Origin: Harmonia axyridis
Taxonomy: Eukaryota; Arthropoda; Insecta; Coleoptera; Coccinellidae
Assembly (NCBI RefSeq): GCF_914767665.1
Contig: NC_059506.1
Span: forward strand, 3,658,001-3,722,000
Reading direction: 5' to 3'
Length of the DNA: 64,000 nucleotides
The notes under the pieces were generated by a model, which was not told the origin of the DNA, made no database searches, and saw only the letters and a list, made by a program, of their open reading frames with translations. This document shows, piece by piece, positions 1 to 12,200 of the stretch (positions are counted from its first letter, which is position 1; each line of letters starts with the position of its first letter). The translations under genes and the position numbers were made by a program.

Positions 1-5
1 ATGCC

Positions 6-330
6 TTATATTTTCTTTACAAAAAGAGAAACAGTATCAGTATTCGGTTGGTTATTTCTGATATCTGAACTTGAATCTGTTAAACTAGTACTCGGTACAC
101 AATTAATTAAATTATTCTGATCTGAAAGCAGTGCATAATTTGACAAATCTGGCAGGGTTGAAGGTAACAGTCTTGTTTTAGGTGTATTGAAAAAATTGTC
201 CTCACTGATATGGTCCCCACATATTTTACTGTTCATATTAATATTTGCTGGAATGAACAGCTTAATGGCTTTATCCCATTCAAAAATTCTAGTTGGAGGT
301 CGAAAACAGTGATTGTTCGTGGTTGAACCC
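6..330 (-). CDS. THAP-like zinc finger fragment (partial)
   Basis: On the minus strand an open stretch from about 330 down to a stop at 6-8 reads through a WDKAI segment, an ICGDHIS segment and LLPSTLP. This spacing resembles the second half of a THAP domain: a Trp, then C..H, then a terminal AVP-like motif. THAP domains are DNA-binding modules of P-element-type transposases and of some host regulators. The first Cys pair lies upstream and I could not place it, so this may be one exon or a transposon relic. A GT that could act as a splice donor occurs near position 20 on the minus strand, so the gene may continue past the window edge. The identification is tentative. Confidence 0.3.
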
Positions 331-439
331 CTGTAATATATATTCGCACAATTTTGGATGCAACATGAATAATGATATGATGAAATGCTGATCAGTTATG
401 ACAAAAAGTGATTTATATTTATAATTATCATACTTATAC

Positions 440-665
440 GAAAAAATTAGAAGATATATGACTAAGATTCTTCAATGCGTTACCAGCAAATATTCAAATA
501 GAGGAAAATTTCAAAAAATACATACATGATCATTCAATTTAACTGGAACCCTATAAACATGAGGATTTTTTTATGTGAAGAGTTTTTGACACTGTTTCAT
601 TTGTTCTTTTTTTTGTAAATGAGAACTTTCTGAAATAGAGATTGTTATTATTATCTATTATTATT
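440..665 (+). mobile_element. LINE 3' tail remnant
   Basis: The stretch around 455-540 reads FNALPANIQ...KKYIHDH, the kind of sequence at the very C-terminus of jockey/CR1-type reverse transcriptase ORFs. An AT-rich 3' UTR follows, ending in a TTATTATTAT-type simple repeat near 643-663. Only the tail survives. It lies on the same strand as the next LINE but is a separate copy. Confidence 0.45.
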
Positions 666-859
666 CACAAACTTGAACCTGCAAGAAATTAAGGAATCAG
701 GACAGAACTGAAACACAAAAGAGAGGTTAGAATTTACGCCGAAAATATTTCATCATTTTCAGTAGATAAGGATAAAATATGTTTTTGTGTGAAATAGCGA
801 AATTTTTTTTCACCGGGCGGGAAGAATGAAACGGACAAACTAACATGGCAAAATAGTAA

Positions 860-2464
860 ACATAAATCCTTTTCCGTGGCTCACCAGAAATTCAAAATTC
901 CATCTGGAAATCTCAATGAGTGCAAGTCAGCAAATAACTTCTGTCTTATTCTTCAAAATGTTCGATCTCTGGGTACAGCTTTGAATAGTTTGCAACTTAT
1001 GGCTGGTGAAGAAGGTGCAGACGTGTTGGCTATTACAGAACATTGGAAATGTAAGGAGGAACTTGAGGCTTACAGAATAAAGGGTTATAAGCTGATTTCG
1101 AACACAAGGAAAACATGGTGGATCTGCAATTTACAGCAAGGAGAAATTTAAGTGTACTGAGAGGACGGACTACAGTCTTCTGAGCGTATCAAACATAATT
1201 GAATGTTCTGCTGCACAAATTTATCTTGAAAATTATAAGATACTCATTGTTTGTATTTATAGGCCAAACACCCAGCCATTAGCAGATGTCGACCAATTTC
1301 TGGAAGTATTAAGAACCATTCTTGAAAAATGCACAGTCGAGAAGGGTAAATTCATTTTGGTAGGTGATTTTAACCTGGACATCCTTTCTGATTCTACCAA
1401 TGTCAGTGAGTTTAAATCTCTTTTAGAAAATTTTAACCTTGACTTCACTAATTTTGTGCCCACCCGCCCAGCTTCTGGCTCCTGTTTGGATAATATTATC
1501 ACGCCCCTTCTGGGTCAAACTCGGGTTTTAGGGTATCATATATCCGATCACTGTGCGTTGAAATTTGTTGCCAACTCTTTATACAGTAATCATATAAATA
1601 AGAGAAAAATTAAAAGGAGAATTATAAATGATGGAACCATTACAAATTTCGTGCAAAAACTAACTTTAATAAATTGGGATGACATCTATACCTGTACAAG
1701 TGATCCAAATCAACTTTGGAATATTTTTCACGAACGTTTTTCCAAAACTTTTGAGCAATGTTTTCCCAAGGTTGAAGTTTACTTATCTTCTAATGAAAAG
1801 AACATCAAAGTAACACCCAATGTCGAGCATCTGAAGGACATTTTAGATAAGCTCTATATATTTTCATTTGCCAGACCTGAATTTAAAGCAACGTACATTT
1901 CAATAAAAAAACAATATGACAACTTACTGTCCCAAAAAAAGAAAGATCATTTCAACAGCCTAATTCGTAATTCAGAAAATAAGTCAAAGGCTTCATGGCG
2001 GGTAATAAATTCTTCTTACTAAAAATGGGAGTTCTCGGGAAATTTCATATGATCAGGGTGATCCCTCATGTTTACCAAATAGATTCAATGACTTTTTCGT
2101 GGACTTCCCTTCTGATATCACTAAAATGCTGGAAAAAACTACCCCTGATGATAGAGATAAACTCAATAAGTCATTTTTCATGTTCGATATTTCACATGAT
2201 GATGTATTGAAAGCTGTTAGGTCTTTGAAAAATAAATTATCTTGTGGTTACGATGAGATACCGATAAGAGTTTTGAAATCATCGATCAATATTATACTCG
2301 AACCACTCAGCTTTATTATTAACCGCTGTTTCAAAGAGGGAATGTTTCCGGACCAACTGAAAGTTGCCATTGTCAAACCTATACATAAAAAGGGAGACAT
2401 CAGTGATCCAAATAGCTATAGACCGATTAGTATTCTGCCCTCTTTTTCAAAAGTATTCGAGAAT
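860..2464 (+). mobile_element. Non-LTR retrotransposon, endonuclease plus RT fragment, frameshifted
   Basis: This is an inactive LINE ORF2 fragment. The first part (876-1560) is an APE-type endonuclease: LQNVRSL near its start, ITEHW, then VGDFNLD and the late SDHCALKF motif. The frame breaks near 1120 and again near 2020. The third section (2099-2462) is the N-terminal part of a reverse transcriptase, with the FKEGMFPDQLK and NSYRPISILPS signatures. The copy stops abruptly at 2462, before the YADD catalytic motif, and runs into AT-rich sequence. It belongs to the jockey/CR1-like group; the clade is not certain. Confidence 0.8.
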
Positions 2465-2993
2465 AGTTATTTATAATAACTATATAATAATTCATTATAA
2501 TAATTCATTATTGTGAAAACCTGTGAGAGATAACACGTTTCGGTGGTGCTCCAGGATTGTTCGATTTATTCAGAGTGTTTTATCGCAAGAAAATTTCATT
2601 TTCTGTTCTATGTGATTTACAACTTCCACATTTTTTGATCGTACATAATTTGTATTGATTCCTTCAGGTATTATCTGTTGATATTGCTTTTATTTGGATT
2701 ATATTGTTTATTTTGAATCCTCGTTACCTCGGTTTTCAATTGATTCAGGCCTGATGCTCTGCATATGTTTCTTGAGATAATTTCGAGCACATTCTAAGGG
2801 AAGCCATACCCGATCTGACTTATTGTTTATTTTCACCTGTGTTTTTGATCCTCTGTTTTCTTTCATCCTATTCTCATCCTAGGCCCACCTTGTACGTTTA
2901 TTTAAGTCTCACCGATCGGCCTCGGCTGAGTGAAGCGTGTATCCTTTGTTTTTCATCCTTTTTTTTATTATTCGGAATTCGATCATCCTAATA

Positions 2994-3893
2994 ATGTCCA
3001 GCCAGCAAAGCAATAATCCCCGTCCGCTTCGGAGTAAGACAGGTGTAGCGGAGTCCCAAACCACTGGTTCATCGAATCAGTTGGACATGGTTTTGTCCAG
3101 ATTGTCTATCCTCGACGGTATCGCTACAGATATTGCTGAAATTAAGCAGGCACAGAAAGAGCTTTCAGATAAACTGAGCAGCTGTGTAAGAAGTGTGGAG
3201 GCACATGACAAAATGTTGAAGCAGCATGCGTCATCATTGCAGCAAGTCAGTGGTGAGCTCAGTGTCCTCAAAACTTCCCATTCAGTTCTGAGGGAGGACG
3301 TTTCGGGGTTGAAAAATCAGTTGGGATCAGTTGATGTTGTGGCGTTGGAGAAGGCTAGCCTTATATTGAAGAGTGAAGTGTTGACCTTGAAGGATATCGC
3401 TGGTTCATCCATCTCGGCAGCGGCAGCTGGAACTGATGGCTCTTTATTGTACGTTAATCCAGTCGAGTTACTGGATCGTGTTAAGCGAGCTAACAATCTC
3501 ATTATACGAAATGTTCCTGAGTCAGTAGATGTTATAACAGATAAAGCTTTAATTCTTGATATTATTTCGAAGATCAGGGACGGCTCACCCTGCGATATGA
3601 TCGCGACCAGAAGACTCGGTAATTTGCGACAGGGGGCGCCCAGACTGGTTAAGGTAGAGTTTTCGAACCCGGCGGTACCTGCCAATATCCTACGTCATAG
3701 ACGGGTCCTTGCTGCCTTTGAGAACTACAGGAGAATTTCAATAGATGATGATAAGACGCCACTTCAAATTAAGCAGCTTCAAGACCTTCGCAAGGAGCTT
3801 GAAAGAAAACGTTCTTCTGGGGAGACTGACCTGACTATTAAATACAGGAAGGGAATCCCTTCGATAATCAAAATACCGTCCTCAAAAAATTGA
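2994..3893 (+). CDS. LINE ORF1 protein (coiled coil plus RRM-like domain)
   Basis: This is a 299-residue ORF starting at ATG 2994; an upstream GTG at 2937 is not a credible start. A polar N-terminus with RPLRSK is followed, at about residues 25-125, by a heptad-like region (SVEAHDKMLKQHASSLQQVS, VLREDVSGLKNQL) that should form a coiled coil. At about residues 165-290 comes NNLIIRNVPE...RRLG...VKVEF, then a basic C-terminus. This matches the architecture of ORF1p in L1/CR1-type LINEs, an RNA-binding chaperone that packages the element RNA. The ORF is undisrupted although its ORF2 is deleted, so the insertion may be fairly recent. Confidence 0.7.
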   Translation: MSSQQSNNPRPLRSKTGVAESQTTGSSNQLDMVLSRLSILDGIATDIAEIKQAQKELSDKLSSCVRSVEAHDKMLKQHASSLQQVSGELSVLKTSHSVLREDVSGLKNQLGSVDVVALEKASLILKSEVLTLKDIAGSSISAAAAGTDGSLLYVNPVELLDRVKRANNLIIRNVPESVDVITDKALILDIISKIRDGSPCDMIATRRLGNLRQGAPRLVKVEFSNPAVPANILRHRRVLAAFENYRRISIDDDKTPLQIKQLQDLRKELERKRSSGETDLTIKYRKGIPSIIKIPSSKN

Positions 3894-4216
3894 ATTCTAA
3901 CTTGATCACGTTGCCACTCATTTATACGAATATTGTTTCTATTAACTCAAAATTCGAACAGTTATCTGTCTTCGCTTGTGATCGTGTTGGAATCAACTAA
4001 CGCATGATTTTGTTGGAGCTGCGTCGGTGAGCGTATTCAAGAATGGGTTCGACATCTGGTGGACAAGAGTTCTTGAATGAAGTCAAATATATTTTCAAAT
4101 ATCGGATGTTTCAGTATGTGTTGTTTTTCCTGAATTGTTTTGGTGTTATTTTTTCACATTAGGTTTTATTTTGTTAAGAGTTTTATAGTTTTATACTCAA
4201 CTCTGTATCCAATGTA

Positions 4217-4242
4217 ATAATAATAATAATAATAATAATAAT
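4217..4242 (+). repeat. (AAT)n microsatellite at LINE 3' end
   Basis: About eight TAA/AAT units mark the 3' terminus of the preceding LINE. The same kind of tail ends the LINEs at 10687-10700 and, inverted, at 61397-61424. Confidence 0.85.
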
Positions 4243-4243
4243 A

Positions 4244-4660
4244 CAAGTGCAGAAGGCATTGATATTCTTCCACGAGTTCAAAATTCAAAAACGAGCCACG
4301 AAGTGGCGAGTTTTGGAATGAACGAGTGGTAGAATGAGCCTTCTGTACGAGTATTATACATTATTTTCTCTAATTCATTGCATTTTCATTGAAATCAATG
4401 AAATATTTCCATAAATATAATTTAGTGATTTTTGCATTGAAAAATGTTGGTTGGCAGAACTGATTTCTTTAAGGCAGATTGATGAATTGACAGATAAAGC
4501 CATTGCGGAAAGTTCGGAGTGCCAACATAGAATAATAAAATATAACCATAAAAACAGGGCGTTTCTGATATATTCTCGCACGATTTTGTTCTACAAGATG
4601 TGGAAGAATGAACGGAATAACCACAGAATTAGAGAAAATACTAACTACTATATTACTGAA
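4244..4660 (+). repeat. Dispersed ~400-bp repeat, copy 1
   Basis: The segment beginning ACAAGTGCAGAAGGCATTG recurs at 54617-55013 in the same orientation with few differences. Its first 110 bases hold an imperfect hairpin (CCACGAGTTC ... GAACGAGTGG). A 60-codon stretch (4451-4640, AELISLRQIDELTDKA...) is free of stops in both copies but lacks an ATG. It is probably the end of an unrecognised transposon. Confidence 0.7.
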
Positions 4661-4686
4661 AATAATGGTTTTGTAGTAAGTACCTT

Positions 4687-5540
4687 CGTGTCGTGCATTT
4701 CGGATTGATTATGGATAATCGTCAATCTGAGCGTAGAATTGTGGAAACAGTGGAAACATTCGAAAATACTGGATCTGTTATTGATGTCTTAAGGCCCATA
4801 CATTATCGAAATGCACGCTCGGCCAAAAATGTTGCTGCTGTAAATGAAAGTGTCGAAGAAGATACAAAATTATTTATTCCTCGGCGCGCACAACATTTGG
4901 GCCTCATTTACGGTACGCTTTGGCGTATTTTGCATCTGGCTTTTCATCCACCTCATAAGGATAACGTTCAGTTGACACAAGAACTAAAGCCAGCTCACAA
5001 TGGAATGCGTAGAACATATTTTGATTGGATGCTCGAACATTTAGAAGACGTCGAATATAGAGCATTGAAAATCCTGTATGGTGTGCAATTTGGCCTAGTG
5101 GAGTGATTGGTCCGTACTTTTTTGAAAATGAAGAATTCAATTCTCATTGCTGTAGCCTAATAATTACCAATTTTTTGTGGCCCGAAATCAATGATATGGA
5201 ATTAAAAGAGATGTGGTTTCAGCAAGATGGTGCAACAAATCACACGGCCCATTTTAGCTTTATTGAGAAAAAATCGTAACAGGCTTAATTTCTCATTTTG
5301 TCGATGTGTGTTGGCCACCAAGATCTTGTGATTTATCGCCCTTGAATTTTTTTTTGAAGGATTGTTTTTATGCCGATAAGATCATCCACAGACTATTGAC
5401 GATTTGAAAATCAACAACCAACATCTGTCAAGTTATTGGTTAGATATTGCTCGAGATCTACTGGCGAGTCATCAAAAATCTCTACATGAGAATTTAGTGC
5501 TGTAAGAGAGCACGCGGAGGACATTTAAATGATGTATATA
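4687..5540 (+). pseudogene. Decayed IS630/Tc1-mariner-superfamily transposase
   Basis: The N-terminal part (4687-5100) reads ESVEED...IPRRAQHLGLIYGTLWRILH, a helix-turn-helix region, then VQLTQELKP. After an internal deletion near 5075 the frame shifts. Pieces with GVIGPYFFEN, MWFQQDGATNH (second catalytic Asp) and a degraded WPPRSCDLSPL region (third Asp) follow, up to an RARGGH-like C-terminus at about 5520. Multiple frameshifts and an internal deletion make it non-functional. A related relic lies at 35228-36355. Confidence 0.75.
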
Positions 5541-6140
5541 ATGACATATAATGACAAGATCCAAGCATTTCACTGAAATATAAATTAGATCGATTTTCTA
5601 AATGAAAGTGGGTTTCATTTCTGTTTACTTTCGGAACCATGTTTTCTAATCAGGAAATTCCAAGTCCATTTAAATGACATCTGTCATGCAACATAACCAG
5701 CAATACAGAAACAGGTGAATGATGTTATTACAATTCGTTATGGGAAATAAATAAAAAATTGATTTAGTTATGAATGGAATGTTTCTGTAAACTTCGCTTT
5801 CTGTTTTGACGTTGTATTTTATAAAAATGAATTGTGGAAATGTTGAAAACATCACGAAATGAAAACAACGCAGAATCATTTCATAAGAATGCAGTCCAAG
5901 ATGTTCTACGTGTTGCAATTATAATTTATTTTGAATTTATCAATCGAACGAATATAAAATAACATAATAATTCTATTTCATCATCTGGCGGTACAGAGAT
6001 ATACAAGTGATACCAATCGATTCATAACATTTCGTTTCGAATTTGATTATAAGAGACCGGTTCCTACTCAAAAGCGTTAAATTGAAAAGTTATTCTGCTA
6101 GTAGTGTATATTCATTAGTGCAGGTTCAACATTGACTATA
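5541..6140 (+). promoter_or_regulatory. Upstream region and 5' UTR of PAH
   Basis: About 600 bases separate the transposase relic from the PAH start codon. The stretch is AT-rich and holds no ORF of note. A TCATTAG sequence near 6112 could be an arthropod-type initiator (consensus TCAKTY), and GATTATAAGAG lies near 6045. No confident TATA box or transcription start can be assigned by eye. Any core promoter active with exon 1 should lie here. Confidence 0.35.
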
Positions 6141-6215
6141 ATGTCGACACCGAGGAATATTGATAAAAATGGAAATGGAAAGGAAGCCAGTCCTACCCCT
6201 AGCCCTCCTGATCAA
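6141..6215 (+). CDS. PAH: PAH exon 1
   Basis: The exon begins at ATG 6141 (context ACTATAATG) and encodes 25 residues rich in Asn, Ser and Pro. It ends at CAA followed by donor GTAAGT, in phase 0. This matches the phase-0 start of exon 2, so the join is in frame. The N-terminus of PAH is poorly conserved, so the exon is supported by ATG, frame and donor rather than by homology. Confidence 0.75.
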
Positions 6216-9200
6216 GTAAGTGAAATTTAGTCGATTTTTCTATGGTTAAGCTGAAGGCTAAAATTAAAAAATTTCTGAATAATATTTTCAAATATTTGTA
6301 TACATACGTATGAAACGAGGAATGTTAATAAATTAGTGGTTCCCAAACTTTTTTCTCGTAGATCACTTTCAAAGCTATTTACAGGTGGTCCAGATTTTAG
6401 TGCAATAACTTTGGCGTCTGCGTCGGATAGAATAACTTTTTTCATGAAGAAAATTCCTATGTACATTTATTCTAACAAGCTTCATTTTCGAAATACAGGT
6501 TGATAAAGTTTGAACAAAATCAATTTTTAGTTATAACTCAAGTATTATTACATTCATTGTTTTAATTTTTATTAATTGAAGTCTAGATAATTCAATTTTT
6601 CCAATTAGATAAGTATCTCCTGTCAAAATTTTCCAGTGGCGTTGACATGCTTTTCTAATTGAACCATTGTCTTTTTTTCGAAAACATTGTTTTATTTCTG
6701 AAATCAACAGAGCTTCATTGAAATAGAAGGTCTCAAGAATTCTTTTCATGAAATACACCCTTTTCAAGATAATCGATTACAAAGCAAAATACTATCCACA
6801 AAAATTAATTTTTCGAAAAAAAGACAGTGGTGGAGATTTTCAATAAGAAAAGGATCACACCTCTATATCTACGCCACTGGATAAATTAGGAAGGAGACAC
6901 TTACCTGAATCGAAATATTACATTATCAAGACTTCATAACCTGAAAATTAGAACAATGAATTTAATAATACTAGAGTTATAAATAAAAAACTGATTTTTT
7001 TCAAACCTTAACACACTGTATCTCGAATAAGAAACTTGTTAGAATCAATTTTTATAGAATTTTTTTCCCATAAAAAAAATTGTTCCATCCAATGCCAAAG
7101 TTATTGCACTGAAATCTGGACCACCCTGTACGTATACAGGGCGATCCACCATTGTCGTGACGCTCTAATATATGTTTAAGCTTGAAATTTTGGAATTTTT
7201 CTACACTCTCAAATTGTTTGAAAATACCAAAAAAGTGTCAATGACCAAAACTATGTTTTTTTTTGAGGAACACTGTTATTTATTGAAATTTACGATTGCA
7301 TGGAATGAATGAACCTAAGCTTGTTGAACGTTTCATATGCTTAAAACTTGAGATTTTCTATTATCCTAAAATTGAAGGGTCTTTGAAAAACCTTATGACT
7401 TTGAATTGAATGAATTTATTCGAATGAGATTTTGAAAGTGAATCCCAGAAGAACGGAGGTAAGTATGTACTGACTTTTTGATAATCATTAATAGAAGATT
7501 GGGTATTCAAAATGAGACAATTTTTTTATGATTTAGGTGTTCGAACGTTGCTATATGTGGCATATTTCAAATGGCGCAAACAGTATTTAATTCTTTTTAT
7601 TGTAGAAAGTTTTATTTTCTTCCAGTTGAGGAAATAAAACCTAGGGCGTGCCTTTCGGAATAAGCCAAATATTAACATTTGCTTGAGTTATCAATGAATT
7701 GTCTCATTTTGAATACCCGGTATAGTTCTTAATGACAATCAAAAAGTCAGTACTTACCTCCGTTTTTCAAGTACCTATTTACTTTCAAAATATCATTCAG
7801 ATAAATTCATTCCTTTCGAAGTTATTACGTTTTTCAGAAAACTCTGCAATTTATGAAAAATCCAAATATCTCGAAAACGGAAGATTTAACTTTTAATGAA
7901 ATGAAATTTCGAACAAACTTGGGTTCCTTTAATCCATGCAGTCTGAAAATTCAATGGGAAACAGGGTGTTCCATAAGATATATGTTAGGTTATTACACTT
8001 TTTTAGTTTTAGTTTATACTTTGTGTATTTCTAAACAATTTGAGAATGTAGCCTGATGATATTGAGTCAAAAAAATATTCGAAAATTTCAGCGTTCAACC
8101 GTGTCAATGGTGGAATATCATATATATAGATATATCATATGTCATATATACCTATATAAAATTCTATGGTCTCCAAAGCGCATTTGAGGAGTAATAATGA
8201 CGAGCGCTTGAGAGCTCTTGATGCCAAGTCAGAGCTTTTTTCAAAATTTTTTTTTTATAGATATTGCTTTGGAGTTGTATAGAATAATTGAGATTATGTC
8301 AGCATGGATTGGATAACTGAAAATCTTTAATTTCTGAATTTTTTAAAAACCAAAAATCTTAATTTCAAAGTGAAAGATTTTGGCTATAAATTTAAAAGAA
8401 TAAACTTCTGTAAGATAAGAATAGCTAAAATGAAGATTAATGAGAAGCTTCTTCTTTTCGAATATTTTTTTGAGATAATCAAGAAACGTCAATTTATAGG
8501 TTAGAAAGCATTTTTTTGAGTGACTTAAAGGAGGTGAATGAGAATAGAATAGCGGTGCTTCAAATTTTAAGATACGAAGTTTATCGATACTAGATGTTTA
8601 CTCGAAGAGTACACTATTTCAAATTGTTAAGATTAATTCATTAAATTTCCCTTTTGTTGGGTCTAATTTTATATTGCATGCTAAATATAGTGCACTGCGT
8701 TTGAGTGACCTAATTGATATTTTTGATCAGAATGAAAAATATGCCTCTGTTTGTCCTTCAATGACAATTTTTATCAGGTTTAACCTACAAAAATGTGAAC
8801 CTTTTTCTGATATGAATAAATCTATATTTATAGACAATTCTTCTGTGGATGATACAAATTGAAAAAATGTTGTGAAATTCATACAAACTTTGGTTCATTA
8901 TTTTCAATGAATTGCCTAAGTTAGAAACATTTGATCGATAGTTAATTCATGTGCCAATTAAGCCCTTAGAGACCATACAATTTAATTTTTTCATGTGTAT
9001 CATTATGTGGTGTGCAAGGGCACATCTTTGAAACGAACCCGATTTCGAATCAGAAAGTTTACCATGAGGTTAATGAACCATACCTACGTAGATTGCTTCG
9101 AGTTTCTTGAATTTGTATAATCAACTAGTTTGCATGATTAACTAATACTTAATTATTACATAATTTGAATTACTATTACACAATTCAATTTATATCTATA

Positions 9201-12200
9201 ATTTTCGTTGATTAGTTTCCTTAAATACGATAAAGAACACTTGCCGGTTTTTCTGGAATAGATAATTAAATGTTTGATGAATTTTTTAATGATCTGACTA
9301 TGATTTTCGAAATTCCTCTTCATTTGAGATAAATATGTATTATAAGTAAATAAATCGTGGTACTTGATAAAACAAAATGAGCAAAGATATCATTGCTTGA
9401 AAAAAAAAAAACGAGCGCTTCTATAATTATTGAAAAACACGTTAGTATCAGGCTAAAATCCAAACGGCATACCCTAAAATTCATGTTGTTATTTGGTAGT
9501 GAATGTAATAAGCGTCGATACTCAATAAAAAATAAAATACAGGTGTAACATTTGAAATAAGCTGGATATTCACGTTTGAAAAAGTCATTAATGAACTGTC
9601 TTATTTTGAACACCCAGTAGAGTTCTCAATGATTATCAAGGAGCCAGTACTTACCTCCGTTCTTCTAGTATTCACTTTCAAAATTAATTCAACTAAATTA
9701 ATTTATTTCGGAGTCACTAGGCATTTCCAAAGACCCTACAATTAATAAGAAATCGGAATAACACAAAAGCAGTAAGTTTTAAGCACATGTAAGCATATTG
9801 AAACTTGGGTTCTCATTTATTCCACGTAATCTGAAAATTCAATAAAAACAGGGAGTTCTAAGAAAAAACATATGTTTGGTCATCCACACTTTTTTCTCAC
9901 GCCTTGTGTATTTCCTGTTTATGTATGCGCTCAGGAGTGTCTCAAAATGAATCTCAAGGGGGCGCATATCTACATCACCACGGACAGCCAAACCACGCTG
10001 AGATCTCTGGAATCGTGTTGCCAGGGGTCTCTGCTGACTTGGGATTGCCGTAACACCATAAAGCAACTGGCCAGAGGAAATAAGGTGACTCTACTATGGG
10101 TACCAGGGCACTGTGGGGTTGAAGGAAATGAAAGAGCTGATGAACTTGCAAAAAGTGCATCAAGGTTAACACCTGCTGGACCTGAGCCTTTCTGTGGGAT
10201 AGGAAAAGAACAATATAAAGCTGCGGTCCAGCTATGGGAGTTGAAAAACAGGATAATCCACTGGACTTACACTCCTAGACTTGTTCAGGCAAAGAAATTC
10301 GTGACGATTTCACCTACCTATGCCAAAAATCTCTTGAAGCTGTCACGAGCCGAGTTTCGGGTGATGGTGGGACTACTGACGGGTAATATCTTTTGTACCG
10401 TATGAGAAAGTCAGCAGACGAGATTTGCAGGCTCTGTGGATCAGAAGCAGAATTAGCCGAACACATGGTATGCAAGTGTCCGGAGCTGGCTGGCCTAAGA
10501 ACCATTCACATGGGTAAGCCGGTCCTGGATATCAGAGAGGTAACGGCCAGGGCCCCTAAGGAGGTTGTCAGTTCTATTGTCATTGACGACCTCTTTAGGT
10601 TTCTATGAATGAGTAGGGTAGAGAAAAAAAGATCTTCATGGTCGCAGTTCCCGGAAGGCTTACTGAACCAAAAATACCCCAGTTCAAATAATAATAATAA
10701 TGTGTATTTCCAAACAATTTGAGAATGTAGCTCTTAATGATACTGTGTCGAAAAACAATTCGAATATTTCAGAGTTCAACCGTAATAAAGCCTCACGTCA
10801 AAGGTGGAACACCCTGTATGAGATGTGATATATATCCTACTTCAGCCTATCATCGAAAGAGAGGCAACTCTTCTTCTTGAAATCGGCTTTCTCACTTCCC
10901 GCTTAGGGAAACATTCAGCCTGATGGATATTTGAAATAACAGGATGATTAAGCTTGGTCGTGGACGGTCCTCGTCGACCTCCTGGTCCTCGCCCTCGTGA
11001 TCTTTTGGGTCTACTGGTCGACTAAATTTTTCCAATGTCCTTACTGTACCTAAAAAAACCTGCATTATACCAGGAAAATTGAAAAGTCCTCAGTCTACCA
11101 CAGTTAATCACATTTTTTTTTGGCAAAATTCCATTTTATTATTCAACATAGTTGCCTTCGAAGGCGATAAAGCGATTATAGCGATCCTACTTTTCGGTAC
11201 CATTTTTGTAGTACGATTTGTCTTTCGCTTCAAAATAGGCCTCAGTTTCGGAGATTACTTCATCATTGGTGCTGAATTCCCAGAATACTGCTGCCATAAT
11301 CTTGCCAGTTGACTGTTGTGTTTTCCTCGCTTTGGATTCGGTTTATCGTGTGAACTCCACTCAGCTGACTGTCTATTGGACTCCGGAGTGAAATGATGGA
11401 GCCATGTTTCATCCAATGTCACAAATCGACGCAAACATTCAGGTTTATTGTACTTCAACAGCTTCAAACACTGCTCAGAATCATCAACACGTTTATACGA
11501 TATTTTATAAGCACACGAAATTGTTTTTTCTCCATCTTTTTTCAAATAACAAAAGTAGCTACACTCACAACGCAATATCTCACAAACTAATGGTGGGACT
11601 GCTGTCAAATTTTGACACGTATTGTTTGAATGGTACAAACTAAAAATCATATGGATTTAATACTAGCACCGCCATCTGTGCATCAGACCTGGGACATTTC
11701 AATTGGCCTAATATTACATGCTAGTTAGATAGTCCTAGTTCCTTGATATTTTCCTTGAGAATTTCGGCTACTACTGGTTAAGATGATTTTTGAGATAGTT
11801 CTCGTTGAAAGCATTTACCACTGGCGTTTCATCTGAAACTCGAGATATGCATATTTCGAAATTTTTTCGACCTCTTTTTGACGGTTGTTGTTGTTATTTG
11901 GAATTCCTACGTCAATGAGTATTACTGGATTATTATGTTCATCGACTATTAATATATCTGGTCTGTTGTGAGGAAATGTTTTATCTGTGAGAACCGTACG
12001 ACTCCAAGAGAGTTACCTCTGTAGTACGATTTACGGTCGGTACTTGTAGTATGGTGAAGTATGGCAATTTTTCAGAATGTATTAGGTGGTCCTAAAACGG
12101 TTGCCAATTTTTGGTGAAGTATCTTTCCCATCGCACGTTATCTCTAGTTATGTTCCTTGCCCGCAAACATATGACATCCGCCCGTAACATATTGGATTGT

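Larger units (their letters stand above)
2520..4242 (+). mobile_element. Internally deleted LINE carrying ORF1
   Basis: The copy has a 5' leader (about 2520-2990), a complete ORF1 (2994-3893) and only the first residues of an ORF2 (about 3900-4000). It then jumps to a 3' UTR and ends in an (AAT)n tract at 4217-4242. The loss of nearly all of ORF2 makes it non-autonomous. The order leader, ORF1, ORF2 start and simple-repeat tail is that of a jockey/CR1-like element. Confidence 0.65.

Noticed and set aside
3317..3685. 122-residue minus-strand open frame over LINE ORF1
   Set aside because: It is a shadow of the well-supported ORF1 on the plus strand.
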